Below are positions 11,359-23,499 of a stretch of DNA of 64,000 nucleotides, in pieces (the first letter of the stretch is position 1; every line of letters starts with the position of its first letter). The stretch comes from Adineta vaga. Taxonomy: Eukaryota; Rotifera. Below the pieces are notes generated by a model. It was not told the DNA's origin and did not search any database. It saw nothing but the letters and a program-made list of their open reading frames with translations. The stretch is taken from assembly GCA_021613535.1 (NCBI GenBank), contig CP075496.1, forward strand, positions 7,006,001 through 7,070,000, in the 5' to 3' direction. Position numbers and translations under genes: made by a program.

Positions 11359-12660
11359 ATGGCGGGTACATTAATTCTAGGTAAAAATGAATTTAAATTA
11401 CTTGATGAAATTGGTTCAGGTACTTATGCGAAAGTTTACAAAGCAATTGATTATCAACATCAACGAGAAGTTGCTATTAAATGTATGTTACTTGATAGTG
11501 AACGTTATGGTCTTCTTTGTGTTGTTATACGTGAAATAAATATCTTACTGGAATTAAAACATCCAAATATTGTACATCTTTATGATATTATTCGACGTGA
11601 GAATGAAATCTATCTCATATTTGAATACATGAACATTGATTTGTATCAATATATGATACGTCATCAACGACCATTAGCTGATATTCAAGTAAAGATTTAT
11701 TTTTATCAATTATTAAATGGTTTAGATTTCTGTCATACAAATAAAAGTAAGTTTATTTTTTAAAGTATGAAAAAAGCATCGTTTCTTACTTATCTTTGTT
11801 TTCTATTCGATAGTTTTTCATCGTGATCTCAAGTAAGTTAATGATTGTCGTGTAAAGAAGAATATTTTAATATTGCATGCAATCATTTAGTCCAGACGAA
11901 GAAAGTATCTAATGAAATTTGTTTATCGATAGTAGAATTTCCCAAAGGAACTTATCGTTAGATTAGCGTGTAAAAGATGATCAAAGAGAAATTATGATCG
12001 AACAGGACATAAATTGTGATATTTTCGTTATGAGTATGTTCTTTTAGACCACAAAATCTGTTATTAGACACCAATGGTACATTAAAAATCGCAGATTTTG
12101 GTTTGGCACGTGACGCAAAGATACCAAATCGTGCTTATTCGAAAGATATTGTGACACTATGGTATCGTCCTCCAGAAATCTTGCTCGGAAGTGATATTTA
12201 TTCAAGTGCTGTTGATATTTGTAAGTTTTATTAATTTTATTCAATTAATCATTCATATTCTTCTACGTATTTAGGGAGTGCTGGTTGTATTTTTGCTGAA
12301 ATGTTGCGTACTTCACCACTTTTTAAAGGTGATTGTGAAATTTCACAACTATTCTGTATTTTTCAAGTATTAGGTAACTTTAAACTCGTCTTTTTCAAAA
12401 ATCATTCGGAAATTTTCTTTCAAGGAACACCCAATGATAAACTATGGCCTGGTGTTTCATTATTACCTAATTATACATCTGATTTTCCTCAATGGCAACC
12501 GACTGCATCACTTAGTAAATATATTCAATTAACATCTAACCAAGCTGTAGATATTTTATCCCATTGTTTAATCTATCTACCTCATCAACGTTTAACAGCT
12601 AGGCAAGCTCTACAACATGCATATTTCGTTCAAGAAGATGAACCAATAATATTCTCATAG
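11359..12660 (+). CDS. CDK1/2-like cyclin-dependent protein kinase with altered PSTAIRE helix
   Basis: Ser/Thr kinase of the CDK family; five exons (11359-11746, 11814-11832, 12048-12220, 12275-12373, 12425-12660) give 304 residues, the standard CDK size. The second exon is only 19 nt and encodes IFHRDLK. Seen motifs: glycine loop [11 protein letters not shown] with the inhibitory Thr-Tyr pair kept, EVAIKCM (catalytic Lys), [26 protein letters not shown] and [13 protein letters not shown]. The cyclin-binding PSTAIRE helix reads LLCVVIRE, keeping only the IRE end, and the T-loop threonine is replaced by serine ([12 protein letters not shown]). The catalytic machinery is complete, so the kinase is probably active but may bind an unusual cyclin. 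It could be a fast-evolving CDK1/2 paralogue rather than the main mitotic CDK. An acceptor-like TTTTTCTAG lies 4 nt before the ATG. Confidence 0.92.
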
Positions 12661-12767
12661 GTTGTTTTTGTTTTGTGAAAAAATAATTTGTGTTAATATA
12701 AAATATACAAATGCATTGCATCCATGCAAAATCTTTTTTCTTTTTTTTGTCCAACATATTCATTTTA

Positions 12768-13208
12768 TCAACGTATACAACAAAGTAACTTTGTTGAACC
12801 ACTATACATAATTGTTAGAAGAAATGTTAAAGATATACTAATCCATAGTATTGCACATGAATGATTATTACATAGACGATTGTATTTATGTTGTACACAA
12901 TAAATATATGCGATGATGGAAAAAACACAACATACTAATGCTAATAAACTCATAAAACTATAAAATATGATATGAAACATTGGTTTTCGTTGTGGATTTT
13001 CAATTGAAAAGATTGATAGTAGAAGATAATAGATATCTGTTGATGCCATGACAAGAATGATTTTGAAATAAATGTTCGAACTAATCGCATCGTAACCATA
13101 TATATGTCCATAACGGCAAGAACCAAATACATACATTGAAATAAGTAGTGATATTTCGATGATAACACGTATGATATGAAGAACACCGAAACGATCACAA
13201 GGAAACAT
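12768..13208 (-). CDS. Four-transmembrane-segment protein, unknown function
   Basis: Single open frame of 146 residues starting at an ATG (13206-13208). Four hydrophobic stretches are visible, at roughly residues 10-28, 45-67, 77-103 and 121-140, with two Cys in the loop before the last helix (RLCNNHSCAILW). The topology recalls MARVEL or tetraspan proteins, but no signature such as the tetraspanin CCG was found. The gene is convergent with the CDK gene and its stop lies about 107 bp beyond the CDK stop. The continuous frame and regular helix spacing argue that it is real. Confidence 0.6.
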   Translation of the reverse strand: MFPCDRFGVLHIIRVIIEISLLISMYVFGSCRYGHIYGYDAISSNIYFKIILVMASTDIYYLLLSIFSIENPQRKPMFHIIFYSFMSLLALVCCVFSIIAYIYCVQHKYNRLCNNHSCAILWISISLTFLLTIMYSGSTKLLCCIR

Positions 13209-13970
13209 ACTTGTGAAAATAAAACTGACTTTTGTTTTGTTATTGAAAAAGAAAAAATAGATTTAATTCTTGACAATTTCGTTTGTATATCTATTCAAAG
13301 TTACAAGCGGAATGTTATTGATTACGCGCCTTTTTATCTGAATTTTTATTTGTATAGTATTCTATTCAATATTAAAATATTAAATCTCATGTATCAAGAA
13401 CATGAAGAATAGAATCATTCGAAAGTGTAGGTTTTTTTTCTTCATATTGTTGTGATCTATTTATCATTAGAAAGCTTAAAATTTTAACTAGAATCCCAAG
13501 GATATAAGTTATAAAAGATATACTGTTTAAAGCACGTATGTCTATTTGATGTTGAATATATGTTAAAGAATTAATAACTGAAGATCTTTGACCTGTTAAA
13601 TTAACAGACGGAAACGGCTGAGAATAGTTTTAATTGTTTCTACTCGACCTCGAAAAGTAAATGACTACATCATTGAAAAGTCATACTCATTCTTGGCATT
13701 CATTCAAATTTGAAAAGAATTCTCCAAGCATGAAGGACATCTTTTGCCTATAGACTTTTCTTTTCATCTATCCCTAATCCATACAATATTCATTACAATC
13801 TATCCTTTATTTTTCAATTTAAAAAGAAAGAAAACGAAAAGAAAAACTAATTTATCTAAGACATTCGTCTTTATTTTCTTTTAAATCACACACGCAAAAG
13901 AAGAAAAGAAAACGAAATGAAACAACCGGGCTACTATTATAATTTATAATACAAAAACGATTGTTAAGAT
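13209..13970. other. Intergenic stretch without recognisable gene
   Basis: About 760 bp between the 5' end of the four-helix protein gene and the 3' end of the DDR gene. AT-rich with A-rich runs near 13820-13920. A frame at 13176-13412 on the plus strand overlaps the membrane-protein start and has no features of its own. Confidence 0.5.
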
Positions 13971-16900
13971 TTAATTTATTTGTAAATAATTGTCCGTTTC
14001 AGTTGTAATTAATTGTTGTTGTTTTTGACATAATGAATGATTTATTTGATAGAATGATGGTCGATCATAATCAGTTTTATGCCAACATAAGGTTATTAAT
14101 TCAATTAAATCTGCTGCATAGGATGGAATTGGTAAACAATGTTCTGAATTACGTAGATTCAAAAGAACTTGATCATCATCTAATAAACTATGTGGTCGTT
14201 CAGCCATTGTCAAAATTTCCCAAAGAAGAATACCAAATGAAAAAACATCAGATTTCGATGTGAATCGATTCTAAAAGAAAATTGAAACATTGAAAATAAA
14301 CTTAACATTCAAATCATTCTCTTACCAAACAAATTGTTTCCCATGCACACCATCGAATTGGTCGTCGTGTTTCAATGTCATTACCGATTGGTACTAAGAC
14401 ATAATCATCTGTATATGTCTCATTACACATAGCTAAATCTTGTAATTTTATAGTTAAGTCAAGTGATACTAAACAATTGCGTGCAGCAATATCACGATGG
14501 CAGATATGTAATGATTCTAAATATGATAAAGCCGATGATATTTGTGAACCAAAGAAAACTGCTGTAGCATAAAGACTATCATTCATTTGTTCTTCTCGTT
14601 TATAATGTTGTAAATATTGATAAAGATCGATGCTGGTAGAATCTAATGATTCTGTTATGAGAGACATCGTTGGTTCAGAACAATAACCATAAGCATGAAT
14701 AATATTTGGATGACAGAGAGATGTTAAAAGACTGATTTCATTGAAGAATGAAATTCTAAGAAAAGAAAAGAAAAAAAAGAAATACTAATAAGACATGTGA
14801 GAATTTCAGTTTATTATTTTACTTGGATTGAACGGATGAATTGGGAAGAAGACGTCGAATTGTAATCGGTACCGATGATTGATTTACTTGTAATTCACCT
14901 TGACAAATCTTTGAATAGAAAGAAAAACAAAATGTTAATTGCAGATATATGTCTATTAAAAGTTATCGGACAAATCTATTCTCATGTTGAAAAATGACTT
15001 TAGAAAAATTCTCCTATTCATTTTCAAAATTAAATTTACCTCTCCACCTCCAACATGTTGTTTTCGTGATTCTAATTTTCGTTTAATATTGATCTGATGC
15101 ATTGGTATAAATTGATTTTGATTCATATCAAATGTAAATAATCGTTGTGTACAATATGCACTATTTCCACAAATACCTTCGATATGGTTCTGTTGTATTA
15201 ATGAAGGTGTTCGTAATAGAGTTGTTGTAGGCATTAGTTTAGCATAATGAGGTGATGCTGAAGAAGTAATACTACCATTTGTACAAAGAAGATAAGGATG
15301 AGCTGGTCCTATTGTTGCATAACGATGATGACTAGAATTGAAATCAATATCGCTTGATGTTGTTGATGCTGATGAATTCGTATGATTATGTATGGGTGTA
15401 AAATAATGTTTCTTGATTTTTTTATGGACACTTAATGTACGTTGAATAAGTATAATGATCGCTCCTAACATTAAAACAATAGCCATTGTTGCTAAACATA
15501 CAGCAATATAAATCCAAAAATGATATGTTTCTTTTTGTAATTGTTGTTGAATAATAGGTTTCGTTGGTATTGTTATTGATGCTACTGTTGTTATTGGTGT
15601 TGGTATTGAAATCGGTACAACAAATGAATCGAATGTAATCTCACTAATTAATAACCAATTTCCATCGAAATATAAACGAAGTTTAAGTTGTGATGCAATA
15701 TGATTTTTTAAATCAATCATAATTGCTCGTGCCATTTCAAATTGATCATCATGTTGATTATTATATGTAATAAATGTTGAATTTTTTTCATTATCATTAT
15801 TTACAAATTCAATTGTAACCGAACGAAAAATGAAAATGTTTTTTGGATAATAATTATTAGCATGAATCGTCATACGAGAAAAATTTCTTAAAGTATCGAA
15901 GTTAAATTCAATACTTATAGAATAATTATGTTTTATTGAACGTGGTCGTCGCCAACCAACCTTAAAATAATGAGAATCATTTATAACAATTTGTCAAAAA
16001 TTATTTCTCTAAGATATGAGAAGATGAAGATTAATGCATTGATTGAAAGATAACTTTGACAAACCTTTGCTAAGAAGTGATAACTAGTTTATGATCAGCT
16101 CAATAAGACGATTGTCTGAGAAATACAATCATCACACCGTCTATTCAATTATCGATCGAATTCTGATACTACAATTCTTTAAACAACAGTTATAAAATTA
16201 GATTCAATTTCTGATTATAACTCAATTCTATTACATATTAATATAGATTTTATACGTAATGTGTCACTCTATTAACTCATTTCCTACTAGATGAATCAAT
16301 TCGATAAGAAATATATATATGTATCAAACAAAAGATTTTGATTTCTATCTTATGCTTTGACAAGCGTAGGTAGGAGTAGAACAGTGAATATCGATTTGAT
16401 AAACTACATAATATATCATTGACAGAGAAAGACGCTCATATCTTATCTTTATATACGAGAAATGATACACATATATGTGAATGTTATCATTACAAAGCAT
16501 CAATGAACTAACGAAAGCTTTTCTCATTATCATTTCTTTATAAGTCAAAAATCTTCTTCTTCCTTCTTTTCTTTTCTTTTCTTTTCCTTTCAAAACTTAC
16601 CCATTGAAATCCACGAGCATCTTCACGATTATCTGGACCTGTTTGTCCATCTGATAATTGTCCAAGACCATCTTAAAAAGAAAAATGCATTTCCAAATAA
16701 CTGAATAAAACATCACTTTCTCTTACCATATAAATATCGTTGTTTTTCATCATATTGTCCATCGTAGGAATCATCTTCAAGTTGATTTGCGCCTTGTAAC
16801 ATATTATATGATACAACACCATCAGTAAAAATACAGCCAAATAATTCGAATTGAATACATAATGCTTTTTCCATATGTTTAATACTTAATCGAACATGTT

Positions 16901-17329
16901 TAGCAATCATTGGTGGATCGAGAAGGATTTTTTCTTGATATGTATTTTGTAAACGATATGAACGCCAAATTGTATATTGATCAATCGTATTATCACGTGT
17001 ATATTCAAGATGATAATTTGTATTTGAAAGAATATTGGATTTGATTTCTAGAGATGTTATATAAGTTAAATTGGGTAAAGTTACATGTAGATAAGGTTTA
17101 ACATCTGTAGATGATGGACACCAATTTGATAATTGATTAAGATTACTACTAGTGACGATTTTTGAATTTTTTATAAGTGGAGTTTGACAAGATGCAGTAC
17201 CCTCTGTTGAAAGAAAGAAAGAATAAAAGATATAAATAGAATTTGAATTCTATTTTGGCACTTACTTAATTCCATTGATTCAATCAGAATTCCATTGTAT
17301 AAAACGAGTAGCAATAAGACTACCCTCAT
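13971..17329 (-). CDS. Discoidin domain receptor (DDR-type receptor tyrosine kinase) with degenerate kinase domain
   Basis: Seven exons (17266-17329, 16727-17203, 16601-16671, 15040-15960, 14823-14908, 14326-14755, 13971-14270) join in frame to 782 residues. Order: signal peptide (MRVVLLLLVLYNGILIES), discoidin domain, DS-like domain with YNMLQGANQLEDDSYDG, GLGQLSDG and WVGWRRP, one membrane helix near residues 340-365, juxtamembrane region, kinase domain from about residue 505. DDRs bind collagen. The kinase keeps the catalytic loop HRDIAARNCLV, the alpha-C Glu (FFNEISLL) and SDVFSFGILLWEIL. The glycine loop is shortened (GGGEICQGEL), the VAVK lysine is Arg (PITIRRL), and DFG reads DLA (LQDLAMCNE). 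The protein therefore looks like an intact collagen receptor with a pseudokinase. A 640-bp intron (15961-16600) is otherwise plain. Splices and frame are clean, so this is not a decayed gene. Confidence 0.9.
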
Positions 17330-17396
17330 CTTAATTGTATGGAGAATGAATTGAAAAAGAATAAAATGTGTGTGTGTATATATCTGAAACATATTG

Positions 17397-17417
17397 ATAT
17401 ATATATATATATATATA
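17397..17417. repeat. (AT)n microsatellite
   Basis: Uninterrupted AT dinucleotide repeat just upstream of the DDR start codon, followed by a GA-rich tract. Confidence 0.9.
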
Positions 17418-17756
17418 AGAAGAGAGAGAAAGAGATGAAGAGGAAGAGAAGAAAATGTATGGGAAAGGAGAAAAAACAGAATCGATTGTCAATCTTGACA
17501 GGTGTTTGTTAGAGCGAGAAAAGAATCCAATAATGCGATGAAGATTTTATTTTGCCATTTATCACTGTCTATATCAAGTGTGAAATTTTGTTCATGCCTG
17601 TTTATATAAAAATATATATATAGATTTGTGACGATTGATGGCATCCTGATAACGATCCTTCCGTATGTGTTCAATGAGCATGAATAGCCTTGAAACACAC
17701 AGACACACGTATATAAATCGAATAAAATTCTCGTCTGTTTACAGCATTAGGTCAGA

Positions 17757-17782
17757 CATCATCATCATCATCATCATCATCA
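17757..17782. repeat. (CAT)n microsatellite
   Basis: About eight uninterrupted CAT units, followed at 17800-17820 by a GACGACGACG tract. Confidence 0.9.
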
Positions 17783-20639
17783 GTGCTCAGAGATTTTGTC
17801 CTGCTGAGCGACGACGACGTGTTGATTAGATTTCGTTTTGAGGAAGAAAGCAAGCATAAATGATTAGACAAAAATATTTAAAGCAAAACGAAGAAGAGAG
17901 AAAAAAAGAGAGACGGATAGGGAAGAATAAGAATAGATTGAAAATAAAATTATGGCTTGTATGGTGAACTTCCTATGATTAAACATATATATTATGAGAA
18001 ACAACTAGTTGTATTGCGCAAGGCTGTTATAGCCCTGATAAATGATTTCTTCTACGTCCTACGTACACGTATATGTATATATATATATGTGTGTGGATGT
18101 GTAAGCGCAAACGTAACCGGAGAGATTAGAAGGATGATTTGATGAAGAAGAAAAAGTGTATGTGCACACATATGCATATATATTTTTCTTTCTTGACGTC
18201 TTATTCAACGCACGGATGATTCTTTGACCAACCGGAGTAGGTTTGGTCAATTTTATATGATAAGATTTAAAGATCGATAAAAGTCAAAAAGGAAGAAGGA
18301 AGACAAACGAAATGTTTATCTTTTCTAATAAACATACATGTCAAAAGAAGTGATTTCATTGATTCATCTCAATCCACACTCTAATGAGATGTGTCCATCT
18401 TTCTCATCAATATATATACACATATACATTGTGCTCATTGATATTCTAGCAGGAACATACTCTTTAACTTCCTGCTTTTTCTTCAGCCGTCTATCAAATG
18501 ATGATGATGATGGTGGTCATTGAATGAAAAAAATAAATGAATGGCCTTGATGACCGGCGCACACACATACACACACAAGTGTCGACAAGAGAGCATAGAA
18601 TGATCGATGAGCCATCCCAAACGTTCACTGACATGAGTGGCCTTTGCATGTTGACTGGCTATCGTCATAATTAGACCAAAAAAAAACTTCTTCGGTGCTG
18701 ACTGACCTTTCAGATTACTCACGCTTATCAAGGACATAAAGGAAAAGACAAAGATAATTGAACATTAGTAGTGCACCAGCTGATGAATGTTTTATAAGCT
18801 TGATTAGAAGATAAGCTTTAAGATGGATTTTGACGAACTTTACAATCGAAAGAAGTAGAAGAAGAAGAAAAAGAAAGAGAAAGAGCAAATTATGAATGAT
18901 AGGACGTTCTGATGATGACAGTCTAATTATAATAACAGGGAAAAAAGAATGATAATGAAGGAAGTCAGTGTCTCAAGACAAAGAAAAAAAAAGAAAAAGA
19001 AAAGAATAGAGTGCGTGTCCGAGATGGATGATGAACAATCGAAGAAAAAGAAACGTAATCTTAAAAGATTGACTCTTCAATTTTCGAACTCACTAAAAAG
19101 TAAAAGAATAGAAGTTCAGTTGTGTACATATATGTTTGCCTATTTGTTCAGCACTTGTGCTGGCTCTCTGTCTGGCTAACTGTCGTCATCAGATCTAATG
19201 TCATTCTGTTAAAGACAATGGGAGGAAACAATTATGTCTTATGCATACTTTCGCCTGACCGCGATCATCAATCCACGTAAAGTCCATTTAGATCGAGTTG
19301 GAGAAAATGAGTGAAATCTGATGCGCGATGCAATATAGAATTGTCTAAGATGAAGAGAAAAAAGAGCTGAGAAGAGAGCGAAAGTAGGGGATGGCACTGT
19401 CGATTTTCTCTCTCTCTCCCTCCCTCCTCTATCATTATTTATTGCATAATAAATTTAGTTTTTTTCTCTGTACTCATATTCATTCCATTCTATTTAATAG
19501 TAGCCAGTCGAGCGATCTATCTCCAGGGAGAAAAAGAGTTCTTTTTACTCATCTCTAGATAGATATATAATATTGTTTTAACATGCCCAAATGTAATTGA
19601 GATACAGTGTACGATAGTGATTTAAACAAACTCCATGCTTGCAATGATGACAAGTGTTAGAAATAGATAAGAGTTGTTGTCCCTCTGTCGCGTTTTTTAA
19701 TGATACAGAAGGCAAGGGAAATTATCATGTCTGGAGTTCAAAATGAGTTATGGGCTACTGTACAATGTTAGACAAAAGAATAGGTCAAGAGAAGAAGTGA
19801 GAGAGAGAGAGAGAAAAAAACGGAAGCAATCGACTTTCAACTATCCGCGTTCGCGCGAGTGACATAATTTCAATTCAAGTGTAGGCCTATTCATCACTTC
19901 TCTTTTTTCATTTTATCATCAAACACAATAAAAATGAATGCATATATAAATATATATATCACTGGCAAAAAACAAATAGACTAACTTGTCTGTTTAAGGA
20001 TTAGAAAAAAACAATACATAGAGAAGTGTGTGTGTGGGATAGATGATAAAGGCAAGATGAATGAGCTATGTGTTTGTATACTTCAAATCTTTAAAATTGA
20101 TCGATTGAGTTAAAAGGATCACTACATGAATGGACCTCGAGGCGTATGTGTATATATCGAGATGACAATTATCGATCGGACAGACAGGCAGACATTCTCA
20201 AGGTGATGATGAGATGTTATCTATACTAAAAAGATAGATCATAACCATGCATCATATGCACATATAGTCGCTCGACATTTTTTAGTCGTTGTTGTTTTCA
20301 AACATCTGGTGTGTTGAAAGAGGAAGAAGGATATAGTTCGATCAAAATCCTTACTGATCTCTTCCGGTTAAAGACAAGAAGAACAAACTACTGTTTACAT
20401 TATACTTACATAGACGATGAATGACACATTATGTACAAATGTCTGTAAGAACAACAATAATAATACTAACACACGTAATTAAATTGAACTTTATCGATAG
20501 ATTACAATTTGTCTTCGATGTCATTTAGACATAAATCTATTCTTTTCTTTCGGACGTGTTGATTTCATTGCTACACATTAACTACAAAAAAAAATCTATG
20601 AATCTTACTGGTTACACAAGCAGCTCATCTAATGTGTCT

Positions 20640-20656
20640 GTATATATATATATATA
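20640..20656. repeat. (TA)n microsatellite
   Basis: TA dinucleotide run. A similar one of about 20 bp lies at 20793-20812. Confidence 0.85.
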
Positions 20657-22152
20657 AATGTCCATACAAATAGGCAAAGATCGTTTTCTTTCTTTTTCTT
20701 TTTTCTTTTTCGTTTAAACATCTCCGAACAATAGAAGAAGGTTGTTGCTAGAAAGACGAGTAACTCTTCTCAAGTATCTCGTTCTTCAAGACATATATAT
20801 ATATATATATAAATCGAGCTTCAATGAAAGAAAAGTACAAGCAAAGAGAAGAAGAAAAAAAGAATTCGACGATGGTTTTCATCACTAACAATTATAGTGA
20901 ACATAAATACGCGACAGCATATCTATTATGCATTGCAGTGATTGTTGTTCTCTGTGAAAGGCGCATATATACTTTAATTTCACGGCAGAACTATACACAC
21001 ATGCAAAAGTGGTGCTCGACCACTTACTTACGCAACAGAAAATGCCGGGTACTACAAGCGACGTCAATGTATTCACCTTGGAATAAAATAACGCAAATAT
21101 TTAAGATGAAGAAGAAGAAAAATAATAATGATGGAATATGAGCAAGTATGAAAAGAAGAACAAGAATTTTTACATTTACCTGTTTAGTTCGGAAATGAAG
21201 AGACGAAGAATAACAGAGAGTAAAAAGAGCGGGAGGGAGAGAGAGATAAGATTGCTTTCTCTCTCTCTCTCTCCTTCCCTTCCCTTCTGCTCTTTCATCA
21301 ATAACGACAGCCACGAAAAGAAAAGAAGAGAGAAGAAAAAGGAAAAAGGAGGGATTCAACTGATGAACAGCTCATTTTCTCGGTAAGAACAAAAGAAAAT
21401 TATCTCTAACGGATATACATTCGCGTGTTATATTAAATAAAACTACATAGATGGAAGCAGCTCATTTTAACCAAAACAAAAAAGAAATAAACACCTGTCG
21501 GATAGCGTGTACATCTCTAACATATGTAAAAACTAATCGAAACGTGAAATAGCGACGGCATATAATTGATGAAAGTCTTTCTATCTCCCGTATTATTCCT
21601 TTATGTTTCAAGTGAAACTGACTTTTTCTCTCTGTCCACAGGCAGATGGACAGTCTCATTTTAATAGATGCAATTAATTTCCTATACAGACGATGTCGAC
21701 AACAATATTATTATCGACACGATCCATAAATTAAAAGCAGAGTGTCTCAATCAGAAAGAAAATTACACGACATACATGGCATCTTCTTGCTTCATTTTCA
21801 TTCTCTACTGATTGATTGTAACGAATGACTGATCAGTATGTTGGTAACATACATGGGAAATAGAAAGTACTTGACGCGCTAAATTAAGACGAAGAATCTG
21901 CAATGTTTCAAAATTGACATCTGTCGTAAATCTCTTGCATGCTCACTTGTTGCGATTTGACCTTGTCGGTCAGTTAACGGTTATAGTGATATGCAGTATT
22001 AAATATGATAAGACGAATCTCCTATCAAGGACCAAACATGTCTAAATATATGGACACACTTATGAGTATGTCCAATGAGCTCTTCTTATGATGGATCGAT
22101 TTTAATTTTGTTCATAGTACAAAGCTGATAACGATCGAGCAAACAAACTAGA

Positions 22153-22177
22153 GAATGAATAAATGAATGAATGAATG
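22153..22177. repeat. (ATGA)n tetranucleotide repeat
   Basis: About five to six copies of an ATGA unit, slightly degenerate at the left end. Confidence 0.8.
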
Positions 22178-22364
22178 CCATCGATGATAAAGATAAAAAT
22201 AAATATTCGATTGCTACATACATACGTATGCACATATATCTATTATTAGACGATGATGGATGATGAATAAAATGCTTATTGTTATTTTAAATACAGGGTA
22301 TGCCTATATGAACTTTTTCGTTTTCATATGAGTTTATTTCCTCGAAGTCAATCTGATTAAGAAG

Positions 22365-22394
22365 GATATATATATATATATATAAATATATATT
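22365..22394. repeat. (AT)n microsatellite
   Basis: AT dinucleotide run with one A interruption at about 22385. Confidence 0.85.
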
Positions 22395-23260
22395 TGTATA
22401 CGAAACATCTTTCTTCATCAATTTTCTCTTGTTGAAGAGAGAACAACCTGTGTTTGATTCTTTAACCCTTAGGCTTTGGCTAAAGCGGCGTATTTCTTGA
22501 TCCACATCGAGTGATGGTCAAGAACATACTGTGAACTAGTAGAAACGGAAATGGAACGTGTATGCCCGCTGTCCATTTCATTTATGTATGTATATACGTA
22601 TGTATGTCTTGTTCAAAACAATCTTATCGCACCCACTCGTTTGCCCGCTCTCGTGTTCTTCTCATCATTATCACATGCATATATATATATATGGTCGGAT
22701 AGGCTTGCGGCGACAATCAACTTTGCTCTCATGTCTAAATTATTTACTTTTCGTTTCGTTCTTCTCTGATCTTGTGCAGTCAACTGAGAAATCTTGACTT
22801 GACAACGAAAGGTGGCGAAAGATATTTCCTGTTGATGGCGTAACATCAATTAGATAAATGTTTTCTTTTGTTGAATTGATGATATATATGCGTCCCATAA
22901 CTGTTATAATTTAGACCCTGAACAATCATCACATATATAATGTCATTAAAACTAACAATAGGAGATATATGTATTTATATAAACATCATTTGTTCCATTT
23001 TAGTAGATTGTATACATAAAGTGCAATAGGATACAGATTGTTAGAGTGCGCCATATCGCTATGAAGGCAAGTAGAGTGAGTAATTGAAACAAAATAACGA
23101 ACCACAATTATCTCATCATCGATGACCTCGACCGAGTGTTATATTTTGTTGGACACAGATGTAATGGCAACATATGTATGTTCAACTTCATCTAGTTCGA
23201 TAAAGTACAAAGATGATGTCATGTTCAATCGTCGAAACCTAGCTGTTGCTGTTAGTCATA

Positions 23261-23302
23261 GAGACGATGACGATGACGACGACGAAGAAGAAGAAGAAGA
23301 AG
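23261..23302. repeat. GAC/GAT then GAA trinucleotide tract
   Basis: A purine-rich triplet tract that would read as an Asp/Glu run in one frame, but no coding context surrounds it. Confidence 0.8.
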
Positions 23303-23474
23303 AGAGAAATGAAATCTAAATAAAAGTTAATTATCAATTAAAACATTCTGTTATGTCAATTGTTTTGCCAAGTTTCATCTTGTCATCAAACTGAACGGTG
23401 CAAATTGTCTGTTTGCTAAGGATTGGTTTGATCTCACATCAGAAAAGAAAAACGAAATTACCGCCGTATGTTTT

Positions 23475-23499
23475 GATGATGATGATGATGATGATGATA
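23475..23499. repeat. (GAT)n microsatellite
   Basis: About eight GAT units in the gene-free region. Confidence 0.85.

Noticed and set aside
14033-14263. Plus-strand frame across the last DDR exons
   Set aside because: Antisense shadow of the DDR kinase exons on the minus strand.
20824-21386. Overlapping frames on both strands in the gene-free block
   Set aside because: Driven by GA/CT-rich low-complexity sequence (Lys/Glu/Arg or Ser/Leu/Phe runs); no conserved pattern and no splice support.
23261-23302. Asp/Glu-rich frame as part of a protein
   Set aside because: It is a triplet microsatellite; residues around it have no coding features.
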